DNA of 15,613 bases from Clostridia bacterium (GTDB lineage Bacteria; Bacillota_A; Clostridia; Oscillospirales; CAG-272): NCBI GenBank assembly GCA_017632155.1, contig JAGBRZ010000114.1, forward strand, positions 1 through 15,613, read 5' to 3'. The stretch's first letter is position 1, and the number at the start of each line of letters is the position of its first letter. The notes beneath the pieces were generated by a model, which worked only from the letters and a program-made list of their open reading frames with translations, was not told where the DNA came from and ran no database searches. Positions 1 to 7,297 of the stretch are shown here, piece after piece. Both the position numbers and the translations under genes were made by a program.

Positions 1-350
1 TCAAGCTTGTCCGCGCCCTTCAGGTTCTGGAGGGGGAAGAGGATGTTCTGCTTGACGGTCATGTGGGGGTAGAGTGCGTAGTTTTGGAACACCAGACCGA
101 CGCCTCTGTTTTCGGGAGAAAGCGCAGTTACGTCGTCTTCACCAAAGAAGATCTGTCCGCCCGTGGGCTTCTGGAGTCCGCTGATCATGTAAAGAGTGGT
201 ACTCTTTCCGCAGCCGGAGGGGCCAAGAAGACCGACAAGCTTACCGTCGGGGATTGTGAAGGTGAGATCGCTTACAGCAACGACCTCTTCGTTTGATTTC
301 TTGTTTCGACTCGGGAAAACCTTAGTCAGATTCTGCAAAACGATTTTCAT
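1..350 (-). CDS. ABC transporter ATP-binding protein, N-terminal part (cut by window edge)
   Basis: The first 116 codons of an ABC ATPase read leftward and run off the left end of the window. The translation starts MKIVLQNLTKVF and shows a complete Walker A (GPSGCGKST) and a Q-loop inside VFQNYALYPHMTV. The Q-loop context with YPHMTV is typical of the MalK/UgpC/MsmX group that energises CUT1 sugar importers, so a role in carbohydrate uptake is a family-based inference. The signature motif, Walker B and any TOBE domain lie outside the window. The ATG at 348-350 is preceded by AAGGA about a dozen bases upstream on the reverse strand. It follows the RDD gene by 36 bp in the same direction with no hairpin between, so the two are probably co-transcribed. 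No permease or binding protein is visible here. Confidence is high for ABC ATPase and moderate for sugar specificity. Confidence 0.9.
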   Translation of the reverse strand, partial: MKIVLQNLTKVFPSRNKKSNEEVVAVSDLTFTIPDGKLVGLLGPSGCGKSTTLYMISGLQKPTGGQIFFGEDDVTALSPENRGVGLVFQNYALYPHMTVKQNILFPLQNLKGADKL

Positions 351-386
351 GATCTTGTAGCATCCTTTTTATTGAGATATTAAGAT

Positions 387-1154
387 TTACGAAATGTATT
401 TGTCGCGCGCGGCGTTTTCCGCGTGGAGTTTATTTTTGTAGGCGAGCAGTTCTGCCTCGCTCTCAAAAATCATTTGGGAGTTAAGATCGACGGCAACCGT
501 TGCCGCCATCATATCGTGGATGGCGGAATTCGTTTTCGAAGTTGCAACGAGCGCCACCTGAAGCAACGCCGCACCCGCCAGAATAACTGTGCCCGTCATA
601 CCGAGATTGCCGAAGATTATCAATATAAAAATATATGCGGGCAGAATGGTTTCAACCGTGCATTTGCCGAGTACGGTTCGCACGAAAAGCGCAAAGGTCG
701 ATACTTTCACGCAGTCCTGTCTTACAAGACCGATGCCGAACACTTTCTTGCCGACGGTCTGCCCATTTTTCATTATAAGCGGAACGATAAACTCGAGGAG
801 AAGATATGCGGCAAGTATCGAAAGCGAGGTTATGATCAAGGCAAGGTTGACGGTCATATTGTAAGCCTCAATGGCTTCCTCGTTTTCATTCATAAGGCGG
901 TTGACATCCTCATACACCTTCTGCTCTTCCCTTGTGAGCGCGGAAAATTCCTCGGCGGAAATATCAAAATCGATGCCGTATTCCGCCTCGTATTCTTTAT
1001 AAATTCGGTCAAGCGTTTCCGAATAGCTGTCATAATCAAGTATAGCCGAAAGCGCAAAAGCAACGCCCGTGATAACGATCGTCAGCAGTATCAGATCGAG
1101 AATATAGGCGGAAATGCGCTTGAGTATATTAGCCTTTTGCAGATCACAGATCAT
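387..1154 (-). CDS. RDD family integral membrane protein
   Basis: A 255-residue membrane protein. Segment 1 (about residues 13-39) begins ILKRISAYILD, carrying the Arg and Asp that give the RDD family its name. Segment 2 spans about 103-128 and is followed by NGQTVGKKVFGIGLV, the most conserved RDD stretch. More hydrophobic sequence covers about 168-206, then the family motif AIHDMMAATVAVD. Between segments 1 and 2 lies an acidic hydrophilic insert (about 42-100), longer than in minimal RDD proteins and probably extracytoplasmic. RDD proteins have no single settled role; transport or ion homeostasis has been proposed for some, so I assign none. The ATG at 1154 has GAGG six bases upstream and a consensus promoter at 1200-1228. 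It is the first gene of a leftward unit that continues into the ABC ATPase. Confidence 0.85.
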   Translation of the reverse strand: MICDLQKANILKRISAYILDLILLTIVITGVAFALSAILDYDSYSETLDRIYKEYEAEYGIDFDISAEEFSALTREEQKVYEDVNRLMNENEEAIEAYNMTVNLALIITSLSILAAYLLLEFIVPLIMKNGQTVGKKVFGIGLVRQDCVKVSTFALFVRTVLGKCTVETILPAYIFILIIFGNLGMTGTVILAGAALLQVALVATSKTNSAIHDMMAATVAVDLNSQMIFESEAELLAYKNKLHAENAARDKYIS

Positions 1155-1199
1155 TTTTTGCCTCGTAAAAATTTATATGGCCAAACAAAGCCACTATAT

Positions 1200-1228
1200 A
1201 TTATAATATATTTATAGACAAAAATCAA
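1200..1228 (-). promoter_or_regulatory. Sigma-A promoter of the RDD/ABC unit
   Basis: On the reverse strand TTGATT (1223-1228) is followed after exactly 17 bp by a perfect TATAAT (1200-1205). It lies about 45 bp upstream of the RDD start. The -10 sits in a 16-bp AT-only palindrome (1196-1211), which may simply reflect easy melting. Confidence 0.7.
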
Positions 1229-1270
1229 CACCTTTTGAGAATTATTTTATTAATAAAACTTCTCCGACGG

Positions 1271-1299
1271 TTGAAATATTGAAAAAACTGTGATATAAT
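1271..1299 (+). promoter_or_regulatory. Sigma-A promoter of the FAD oxidoreductase unit
   Basis: TTGAAA (1271-1276), 17-bp spacer, TATAAT (1294-1299), with TG one base ahead of the -10 (extended -10 form). It is 27 bp upstream of the ATG at 1327 and about 40 bp from the opposing -35 of the RDD promoter, so the two divergent units share a short control region. Confidence 0.75.
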
Positions 1300-1326
1300 G
1301 TAAGAAAAATACTGCGAGGCAGAAAT

Positions 1327-2715
1327 ATGAAAGAATTTATTTACAGTAATAATATACCCGATACGCTCGAGGGGGACGTTGTCGTTGTCGGCGGCGGTCC
1401 CGCGGGACTGTGCGCGGCTGTTGCTGCGGCGAGAGGCGGCGCAAAGGTCATCCTTGTTGAAAAAAATGCCTTTTGCGGAGGTATGGCGACCGCAGGTATG
1501 GTTGCTCCCTTTATGACCTGCTATGACAGCGGCGGCGATAAGATGCTCATCCGCGGACTTTTCGAGGAGCTCGTCGAACGCCTTATTGCCGTCGGCGGCG
1601 CTATCCATCCTTCCAAGGTTGAATCCAAAACCGCTTTCACCTCTTACATAGACAAGGGACACGTTCACGTCACCCCATTCAAGGCAGAAAGCCTCAAGAT
1701 CGTGGCAGACGAAATGCTCGCGGAGGCGGGTGTTAAAATCCTTTACCACACCCAGCTCGTTGATGCGGAAACCGAGGGTGACCGCGTCACCCGCATCATC
1801 GTTGCAATGAAGGAGGGGCTTGCCTCCATCCGTGCAAAAGCCTTCATCGACTGCACGGGTGACGGTGACCTTGCGGCTATGGCGGGCGCGGAATATACCG
1901 TTGGTAACAAAGAGGGCAAAATGCAGCCCGCAACGATGTTCTTTACCGTCGGCGACGTTGACGTTTCAAAGGTCGATGCCGACATTGCAGAAAACTGGGA
2001 CAACTTCTACCGCAAGGACGGCATCAACTACCGTTCTCTGCATTGGTGGGTCGCCAAGGCGAAGGAAAACGGCGACTGGCCGCTTGACCGCGTTTCTATC
2101 GGTCTTTTCCGCGGCGTTGAGGAGGATGAATTCAGCATCAACACCTCGCGTGTTATGAATATCGACGGCACAAAGTCGGAAAGCCTCACCGAAGGTGAGA
2201 TCGCGGGGCGTCAGCAAGTCCGCATCATCTTCAACTTCCTCAAAAAATACGTCCCCGGCTTTGAAAATTCGCGCCTCATCCTTTCAGGCTCGACTCTCGG
2301 AATCCGCGAAACGCGCCATATCAAGGGTATCAGAACCCTTTGTGTTGACGACGTGCTCGGCTGTGTAGTCCCCGAGGATTCCATTATGCTTGCGGCAAAC
2401 TCGGTTGACGTTCACGGCAAGTACGGACCCAAGAGCAACGAATACATCACCATTCCCGCGGGCAAATGCTACGGCATTCCCTACGGCACCATGATTCCGC
2501 CCGCATTTTCCAACCTCGCGGTTGCGGGCAGACCGATATCCGCCGACTGCGAATCCGCGGGAGCGATCCGCGTAATGCCTCCCTGCATGGGCATCGGTCA
2601 GGCTGCGGGAACCGCAGTTGCAATGTCTGTTCTTGAGGGCACCGATCTCCGCACACTTGACGTAAACGCTCTCCGCGAAAAGCTCCGTGCGGCAAACGTT
2701 ATGCTTGAGGCGTGA
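1327..2715 (+). CDS. FAD-dependent oxidoreductase (FAD_oxidored type), substrate unknown
   Basis: A 462-residue flavoprotein. The N-terminal dinucleotide-binding fold is clear: VVVVGGGPAGLCAA with GGGPAG at 22-27, then VILVEK with the ribose-binding Glu at 45. FIDCTGDGDLAAMAGA in the middle and a C-terminal NLAVAGRPISADCESAGAIRVMPPCMGIGQAAGTA segment, which in relatives closes over the FAD, match the large FAD-dependent oxidoreductase family PF12831. There is no signal peptide or membrane segment, so it is expected in the cytoplasm. Members reduce or oxidise varied substrates and nothing here fixes which. The ATG at 1327 has GAGG seven bases upstream and a consensus promoter. The membrane protein gene begins 8 bases after the stop, so the two form a two-gene transcript ending at 3667-3707. 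Confidence is high for the fold and none is claimed for the substrate. Confidence 0.9.
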   Translation: MKEFIYSNNIPDTLEGDVVVVGGGPAGLCAAVAAARGGAKVILVEKNAFCGGMATAGMVAPFMTCYDSGGDKMLIRGLFEELVERLIAVGGAIHPSKVESKTAFTSYIDKGHVHVTPFKAESLKIVADEMLAEAGVKILYHTQLVDAETEGDRVTRIIVAMKEGLASIRAKAFIDCTGDGDLAAMAGAEYTVGNKEGKMQPATMFFTVGDVDVSKVDADIAENWDNFYRKDGINYRSLHWWVAKAKENGDWPLDRVSIGLFRGVEEDEFSINTSRVMNIDGTKSESLTEGEIAGRQQVRIIFNFLKKYVPGFENSRLILSGSTLGIRETRHIKGIRTLCVDDVLGCVVPEDSIMLAANSVDVHGKYGPKSNEYITIPAGKCYGIPYGTMIPPAFSNLAVAGRPISADCESAGAIRVMPPCMGIGQAAGTAVAMSVLEGTDLRTLDVNALREKLRAANVMLEA

Positions 2716-2722
2716 AATTGAT

Positions 2723-3667
2723 ATGAATAATAAGAAAAGACGCTCATGCCTTGCCGCCCTCCTCTCCTTCCTTCTTTCGATCGTTCTAATCGCGGCACTT
2801 TTGCTTGCTATACCCGTCACACTGCTTCGTTACGTGCTGACCGACCGTAACATCGAGCTCATCGTTGATCACGTTATCGACAGTTTTGAGATCGATAAGA
2901 TCGAATTTGAAACAGAAGACGGAGCAAAAAATATTTCCGGCATCATATATGACGCCACATCCGAGATCGAAGAGCTTGACGGCATAACCGAGGAGCATAT
3001 AAACGAAATACTCACTAACGGAGCAGTCAAAAATTTTGCCGCAGATATTCTCAAGCAATACGGCACCGCACTCAAAGAAGGCACAGAACCGATTGGCTTA
3101 CAGCCCGACCTGATCTATACCTACATTCAGGAAAACCGCGAAACTATTGAGGAGCTTGCAAAAGAAGCCGGATACGAGGGGGAGATCCCCATTGAAGCAC
3201 ACAAGGAAGACATAATCTCAAACCTTGAATCCGCAATTGGCAGCGAGGGAATAACGGTTGAAAACCTAATCGAAAATAATGATGAAAATGCCGAGCTTTT
3301 TGCAATGCTTGAAAAAGCACAGAGGATATTCTCTGACGATGCACTCTATCTTGCTTGGGGAATCGTTGCATTTATCGCAATACTTCTGTTCCTTATCAAC
3401 CTCGGCTTCTTCGGCAGTTTTTGCCGTTCGGGAGGAATTCCCGCATTCATTGCGGGCGGTATTTACTCTCTTATCGGACTTGCCGTCACACCGGCTTTAT
3501 CACTTGTTGAAATACCCGAACCTATGATAGCATCCGCAGTCGATTTTACCGCCGGATTTATCGGAGCTCTGCTTATGGATATATCCGTCCCGGTGCTCGG
3601 AGTGGGACTTGCGCTCATCGTGATCTCATTTATCTCCGATGCCATTGCGCGCAGAAGAGGAAGCTAA
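2723..3667 (+). CDS. Membrane protein of unknown function with large extracytoplasmic domain
   Basis: A 314-residue protein I do not recognise. A basic start (MNNKKRR) precedes a strong hydrophobic segment (about 9-36). An acidic, helix-prone hydrophilic domain (about 37-207) follows, then three or four further membrane segments (about 208-231, 237-261, 270-306) and a basic tail (ARRRGS). The positive-inside rule puts the acidic domain outside. I chose the ATG at 2723 because it lies 8 bases after the oxidoreductase stop with GAGG at 2707-2710; an in-frame ATG at 2687 would only add 12 polar residues inside the upstream gene. The context implies co-expression with the flavoprotein but no function follows from that. 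Transcription should end at the hairpin overlapping its stop codon. Confidence 0.8.
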   Translation: MNNKKRRSCLAALLSFLLSIVLIAALLLAIPVTLLRYVLTDRNIELIVDHVIDSFEIDKIEFETEDGAKNISGIIYDATSEIEELDGITEEHINEILTNGAVKNFAADILKQYGTALKEGTEPIGLQPDLIYTYIQENRETIEELAKEAGYEGEIPIEAHKEDIISNLESAIGSEGITVENLIENNDENAELFAMLEKAQRIFSDDALYLAWGIVAFIAILLFLINLGFFGSFCRSGGIPAFIAGGIYSLIGLAVTPALSLVEIPEPMIASAVDFTAGFIGALLMDISVPVLGVGLALIVISFISDAIARRRGS

Positions 3668-3707
3668 AAAATAACGGAATCGATCACCGATCGATTCCGT
3701 TATTTTT
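3667..3707. terminator. Bidirectional intrinsic terminator between convergent genes
   Basis: A perfect 18-bp stem (3667-3684 with 3690-3707), extended by one C-G pair (3685/3689) to leave a three-base loop. The core is CGGAATCGAT/ATCGATTCCG, flanked by A-runs on the left and T-runs on the right, so it gives a hairpin plus U-tract on either strand. The rightward stop codon (TAA 3665-3667) and the leftward stop codon (complement of 3706-3708) both touch the stem. Confidence 0.9.
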
Positions 3708-5622
3708 ATTTTCCGAATCCTTGAGCGTCAATGTCACCGGAGCCCGGGCGGTTTGCCGCAAGCCACGCTTCAAAGAGCTTTTCAAATTCGGCGGACGATG
3801 TGCCGTCCCCCGCATTTTTCAGTATCTGCGCGGTGGATTTGCACACGTTGCCGTTGTTGTAGAATATGCTGTTTACCTGCTCGCCGTCCGAGGCGTAGGT
3901 CAGGTTGCCCGAATTGAAGCGATCCTTTACCTGCGAATCATCGCCGCAGACAGATTCATCGGTTTCCGCCATGATAAACAATATCGGAACGCCCGTGTCG
4001 AGCCCGCTGTAAGTTGACGAGGGCAGACCGCAAACGGTGATGTCCACGCCGAGATATGCAAGATTCTCTGCCGCAGTACCGTAGGGCACCATGCCAATCA
4101 GCTTGCCGACAGAATCCTTCGCGTGGAAAGCGCAAATTGCGGCATCGACCAGCTTGTCGTAGGAATATTTCGTTTCCTTAATGCCCATACCGTTTTCCTC
4201 AAGCTCGATATGCTTGGCGGTATATCTGTTGTTCCATTCCTCGCTCGCGCCGATGACCTCACGCGGATGCCCCTTGAGGATAATGTCGTGATCCGCGCCG
4301 TAGAGTGAATAGGCGAACTTAAATGTGAAGATATAGTCGATATAAAGGTCGAAGCACTCCGCCTTCATCTGTGCAACGATCTCTGCGGGTGCATCCGCGG
4401 GATAGTTCGAAGCATCGTTTATGACGGAAAGAAGTATCTCATAATCCGATTCGCTTCCAAAAAGAAGCGGATTTTTGTACTTCTCATCGAGCACGGCATA
4501 ACTTTCGGGGATACTTCCCTTCTCTCCGATGCCGCCGATGCCGTATTTTGCATCCGAAGCGAACTTGGGATAATAACCGTGGCGTGCGCCGATAAATACG
4601 AGCTTTTCCTCGGGTGCAGCCTCATCCGCGCGGGTGGTTCGGGTCAGCGAAGCATAAGTATTTTCGTAGTAATCGCCGTACATCAGAGTCAGATAGTCGG
4701 ATTTTTGCTCCGCATTCAACTCATTTATCTTCTCCGCGATGGTCATAAATCGGAGATTTGCCGAAAATTCGGTCGTATTTGCCTTGTCACCGATGCCAAA
4801 AACGGGTGCAAGATCCGTGTCGCGAAGAATACCCGCGACGTTTTCGCCATCCTGAAGCCAATAGGTAAAATTGGGCAGAACCGAGAGTGCGAATGCGGTG
4901 GGGAGGCTGTATTTGAGCGCCTCATCCGAGTTTTTGTTGTCACGCTTCGACATTACGGTGTTGAAAGCGGGGCCAACCTCGTTGAGAAGCGACAGGAATT
5001 TATCAAGCGGAGACATTTTTCCGTCAAAGAAATACTCGCGCAAGGTCTTATACGCTCCCGAGCCGTCCTCACACATAATAATGTGGAAATCCTCAATGGG
5101 AATTCCCGCATTTGCGGCAACTGCGGCGGCACGCAGAGCGGTTGCATCCTGGGCGTAGATATAGAAAAAGCTGTTTCCCTCAGCCTCGCGGAGTTCCTTC
5201 ACCTTATCGACCATAGCATTGAATTCGGTGGAGGTGAACCCGTTGCTTTCGTTGCTTTCGGGATCAAAACCCGTGTTGTGGAAATTATAGATCTTTTCAA
5301 TGCCGTTGTAGGTCTTGCCCCTCTCGATGATGGCATAGGTTTCATAGCCGCTGCCGATAGAGTCAAGCGCGGCAAGCACGGGCGGAACGGTGGCAAGGGC
5401 GAAGATGATGTTATAGATCTTCGCATCGTGCTCGGGAGCGGTAACGACTCCCTTCTCCGCCTCGGGCAGATAGCTTTCCTCGGGCAGAGGAAGCGCGGTG
5501 TTTTCGATAACTTCGTTTTCGTTGTTTGTATTTTTATCACCGTTGTTTCTGCAGGCAAAGAGGATGGGAACGACCGTTGTCAGCGCAAGCAGAAGTGCGG
5601 CGATTTTTACTGTTAGTTTCAT
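3706..5622 (-). CDS. Predicted lipoprotein with GT80-like (sialyltransferase-type) glycosyltransferase motifs
   Basis: A 638-residue protein with a lipoprotein signal peptide: MKLTVKIAAL, hydrophobic core, lipobox LFAC and lipidated Cys24, then an Asn/Glu-rich linker to about residue 65. The body resembles family GT80 sialyltransferases (PM0188, Photobacterium enzymes): IIMCEDGSGAY (Glu185-Asp186-Gly187) matches the YDDGS-EY motif with the catalytic Asp; DIILKGHPRE (His452-Pro453) matches the KGHP motif that contacts CMP; CGLPSSTYSG (Ser535-Ser536) matches the SS motif. QKSDYLTLMYG and KLVFIGA also recall GT80 segments between the first two. Motif spacing is larger than in the marine enzymes, implying insertions. 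Some Photobacterium GT80 enzymes are lipoproteins too. I chose the ATG at 5622 for its AGGAG and signal peptide; an upstream in-frame ATG at 5685 would start inside the promoter. A non-catalytic relative or another GT-B fold remains possible, and the acceptor is unknown. Confidence 0.6.
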   Translation of the reverse strand: MKLTVKIAALLLALTTVVPILFACRNNGDKNTNNENEVIENTALPLPEESYLPEAEKGVVTAPEHDAKIYNIIFALATVPPVLAALDSIGSGYETYAIIERGKTYNGIEKIYNFHNTGFDPESNESNGFTSTEFNAMVDKVKELREAEGNSFFYIYAQDATALRAAAVAANAGIPIEDFHIIMCEDGSGAYKTLREYFFDGKMSPLDKFLSLLNEVGPAFNTVMSKRDNKNSDEALKYSLPTAFALSVLPNFTYWLQDGENVAGILRDTDLAPVFGIGDKANTTEFSANLRFMTIAEKINELNAEQKSDYLTLMYGDYYENTYASLTRTTRADEAAPEEKLVFIGARHGYYPKFASDAKYGIGGIGEKGSIPESYAVLDEKYKNPLLFGSESDYEILLSVINDASNYPADAPAEIVAQMKAECFDLYIDYIFTFKFAYSLYGADHDIILKGHPREVIGASEEWNNRYTAKHIELEENGMGIKETKYSYDKLVDAAICAFHAKDSVGKLIGMVPYGTAAENLAYLGVDITVCGLPSSTYSGLDTGVPILFIMAETDESVCGDDSQVKDRFNSGNLTYASDGEQVNSIFYNNGNVCKSTAQILKNAGDGTSSAEFEKLFEAWLAANRPGSGDIDAQGFGK

Positions 5623-5673
5623 AATTCTCCTGTAATTTGCGATTGTAATTGCGATGTTTTTGCGAACCGAGAT

Positions 5674-5702
5674 AGTATACCACAAAGTACCCTCTCGGTC
5701 AA
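5674..5702 (-). promoter_or_regulatory. Sigma-A promoter of the GT80-like lipoprotein gene
   Basis: On the reverse strand TTGACC (5697-5702), 17-bp spacer, TATACT (5674-5679), about 50 bp upstream of the ATG at 5622. The early position of the -10 rules out the longer upstream start at 5685. Confidence 0.75.
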
Positions 5703-5723
5703 CCTTTTTTGCTCAAAGTTTTA

Positions 5724-5770
5724 GAATTAGGTCGAAATTGGTTAAAAATTGTCTAAAATTCCTTAAAATT
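5724..5770. other. Helically phased A-tracts in the divergent promoter region
   Basis: AAAATT recurs with exact 10-bp phasing at 5745-5750, 5755-5760 and 5765-5770, with similar tracts just before (near 5724 and 5735). A-tracts repeating once per helical turn bend DNA. The block lies between the -35 of the leftward promoter and the -35 of the rightward promoter (5821), so it could act as curved or UP-like DNA; function is inference. Confidence 0.4.
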
Positions 5771-5820
5771 GTTGGGTTCTTTCGGTACGCAAATGGGAAA
5801 TCTCTTATCAAAAATTTTTG

Positions 5821-5849
5821 TTGACACACATATATTATTATGATATAAT
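5821..5849 (+). promoter_or_regulatory. Consensus sigma-A promoter of the PrcB-like lipoprotein gene
   Basis: TTGACA (5821-5826), 17-bp spacer, TATAAT (5844-5849) with TG one base ahead of the -10. It is a full consensus match and is followed by AAAGGAGG at 5866-5873, eight bases before the ATG. Both promoter and ribosome binding site predict strong expression. Confidence 0.85.
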
Positions 5850-5881
5850 AAAAGTACAATAATGTAAAGGAGGCATCGCCG

Positions 5882-7195
5882 ATGATCAAAAAAATTATTT
5901 CCATTTTTCTCGCGTTCATTTTTCTGTTTTCCGCCCTGCCCTCCTGCACCGATGCGACGGGCGAGGACAATACACCCGAAACCGAAACGATTCCCGAAAC
6001 GACCGCGGTCGAAACCGATGCAACTCTTCTTCATTCATTCATTGCAACCGGAGGTGTCGAGGTAGCTTGGCCAAAGGAAAAAGATTCGTGGTTTGGAGTC
6101 TATCTCCCCGACAGGCTGGTAAACGGTGAATTGCGCCCAAACATAAACGAGGGGGAAACCGTTGAGATCGTTTATGAAGGAGAGATCACAGCCCACGAAA
6201 GAGAATCCTACGGCGTTATTAAAGATCTTCATTCGATAACACTCGTCAACGATCCGCGCACATATGGCGGCATTGATTACGGTGTTGCCGTTTTGCGATC
6301 ATTGCCCTTAAGCTACAGCAATATCAAAGCCTCCGAGGCAAATTTATCAAACGAACTTCCCATGATCCTGGCAAAAAGCAGTGCCGAGCTTTATGAATAC
6401 GCGTACACCTACTTTTTCTCCGAACCCGTCTTTCGCGGCACTTACACCGAAGAGCAGGTCGAAAATGCAAAACGCTGGTCGGACAGATTCACGCTTCTCT
6501 CCAACTACAACGATGACTTTTTTGACCAAAATGATCTGCTTATACTATTTATCAAATCAGGCTCGGGCGGCGCGCGATATGACGTAATCGACATCGCACC
6601 TCAAGACGGAGTGCTCACTATCAATGTTGCGATGACCAGAGAATACAGCACTTGCGATATGGCTTATTGGGTTTACTTCATTTCTCTTCCCAAAACTATC
6701 ACAGCGGTAACATCCGAATATACGAACGCCTACACTAATCTCGCTCTCTATTCTAAATCCCTCCAATACGGATATATCGGCACCGATATAAGGACGAAGG
6801 CTTTGAATTATACGGGAGAGGATCAGCCTTACTATACTCCGTGGATCTTCACGGCAGAAAGCGAAGATGATCTGAACGCCATCTTTGAGCTTATCAGGAA
6901 TCCGAGCGAGGTCGGTGCTTTTGACGACGATAACGCAAAGAAAGCCTACGATTTACTTTTCGATCATATAAGCAAAGGCTACTTTGAGAGCAACGCCCTC
7001 ATCGTCATCTACCGCGCCGCAGGCTCGAGCGGCGACGCTTTCAAAGTCTCGTCGATAACTACCGCAGGGGACACCTTGACGGTCGGTATTTCACAAACAG
7101 AGAGCGGCGTTACCGGGGATATGTCGGGCTGGTTGTTCGTCGTCCCCGTTCACAAAAACGTATTAAAAAACATCACCACATACGCGGCAGAATAG
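5882..7195 (+). CDS. Predicted lipoprotein with two PrcB-like C-terminal-type domains
   Basis: A 437-residue protein with signal peptide MIKKIISIFLAFIFLFSALP and lipobox ALPSC (Cys22), followed by an acidic Thr/Glu/Pro linker to about 47. Residues about 50-140 form a divergent domain. Two copies of one unit then follow: copy 1 about 161-273, copy 2 about 321-430. The best-aligned parts run without gaps, for example FFDQNDLLILFIKSGSGG against YFESNALIVIYRAAGSSG and TCDMAYWVYFISLPKTI against TGDMSGWLFVVPVHKNV. This pattern resembles the PrcB C-terminal domain of Clostridia surface proteins, whose role is poorly defined. It is likely lipid-anchored on the outer face of the membrane. A consensus promoter and ideal AAAGGAGG fix the start. 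It is divergent from the GT80-like gene. I see no terminator after its stop, so it may read into the aromatic operon. Confidence 0.75.
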   Translation: MIKKIISIFLAFIFLFSALPSCTDATGEDNTPETETIPETTAVETDATLLHSFIATGGVEVAWPKEKDSWFGVYLPDRLVNGELRPNINEGETVEIVYEGEITAHERESYGVIKDLHSITLVNDPRTYGGIDYGVAVLRSLPLSYSNIKASEANLSNELPMILAKSSAELYEYAYTYFFSEPVFRGTYTEEQVENAKRWSDRFTLLSNYNDDFFDQNDLLILFIKSGSGGARYDVIDIAPQDGVLTINVAMTREYSTCDMAYWVYFISLPKTITAVTSEYTNAYTNLALYSKSLQYGYIGTDIRTKALNYTGEDQPYYTPWIFTAESEDDLNAIFELIRNPSEVGAFDDDNAKKAYDLLFDHISKGYFESNALIVIYRAAGSSGDAFKVSSITTAGDTLTVGISQTESGVTGDMSGWLFVVPVHKNVLKNITTYAAE

Positions 7196-7207
7196 TTTGT
7201 TAACAAA
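7196..7207. repeat. 12-bp perfect palindrome overlapping the upstream aro promoter
   Basis: TTTGTTAACAAA is its own reverse complement, starts one base after the lipoprotein stop codon, and overlaps the -35 of the upstream promoter copy. It could be an operator, but nothing else supports that. Confidence 0.3.
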
Positions 7208-7227
7208 TTGTGACTTTTGTGTATAAC
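7200..7227 (+). promoter_or_regulatory. Upstream, weaker copy of the aro operon promoter
   Basis: TTAACA (7200-7205), 16-bp spacer, TATAAC (7222-7227). The whole segment aligns with the downstream promoter 30 bp away (shared ACAAA, TGTGA and GTGTATAA blocks, one base of length difference), so it looks like a diverged tandem duplicate. Confidence 0.45.
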
Positions 7228-7229
7228 CC

Positions 7230-7258
7230 TTGACAAAACTGTGATTCGGGTGTATAAT
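7230..7258 (+). promoter_or_regulatory. Main sigma-A promoter of the aromatic amino acid operon
   Basis: TTGACA (7230-7235), 17-bp spacer, TATAAT (7253-7258): perfect consensus. It lies 39 bp before the leader peptide start and about 225 bp before pheA, leaving a transcribed leader of roughly 220 nt with a small ORF and a terminator. This is the only strong promoter I see for the eight-gene operon. Confidence 0.85.
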
Positions 7259-7297
7259 CATTGCATAATTATTCAGCGCTTTGAAAGGAGTTCCGAA

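Noticed and set aside
1196..1211. AT-only palindrome as an operator
   Set aside because: It is fully explained by a TATAAT box in very AT-rich sequence; a self-complementary run of A and T is expected there by chance.
423..1217. Forward open frame (264 codons) opposite the RDD gene
   Set aside because: The RDD reading has the membrane segments, motifs, ribosome binding site and promoter; the forward frame is basic and motif-free.
4579..5616. Forward open frame (345 codons) opposite the GT80-like lipoprotein
   Set aside because: The reverse strand has the promoter, AGGAG, signal peptide and ordered motifs; the forward frame has none.
3706..5622. ABC-type solute-binding lipoprotein as the identity of this gene
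   Set aside because: The lipobox and size could suggest it, but the ordered EDG, KGHP and SS motifs fit a GT80-like glycosyltransferase better and no transporter genes are adjacent.
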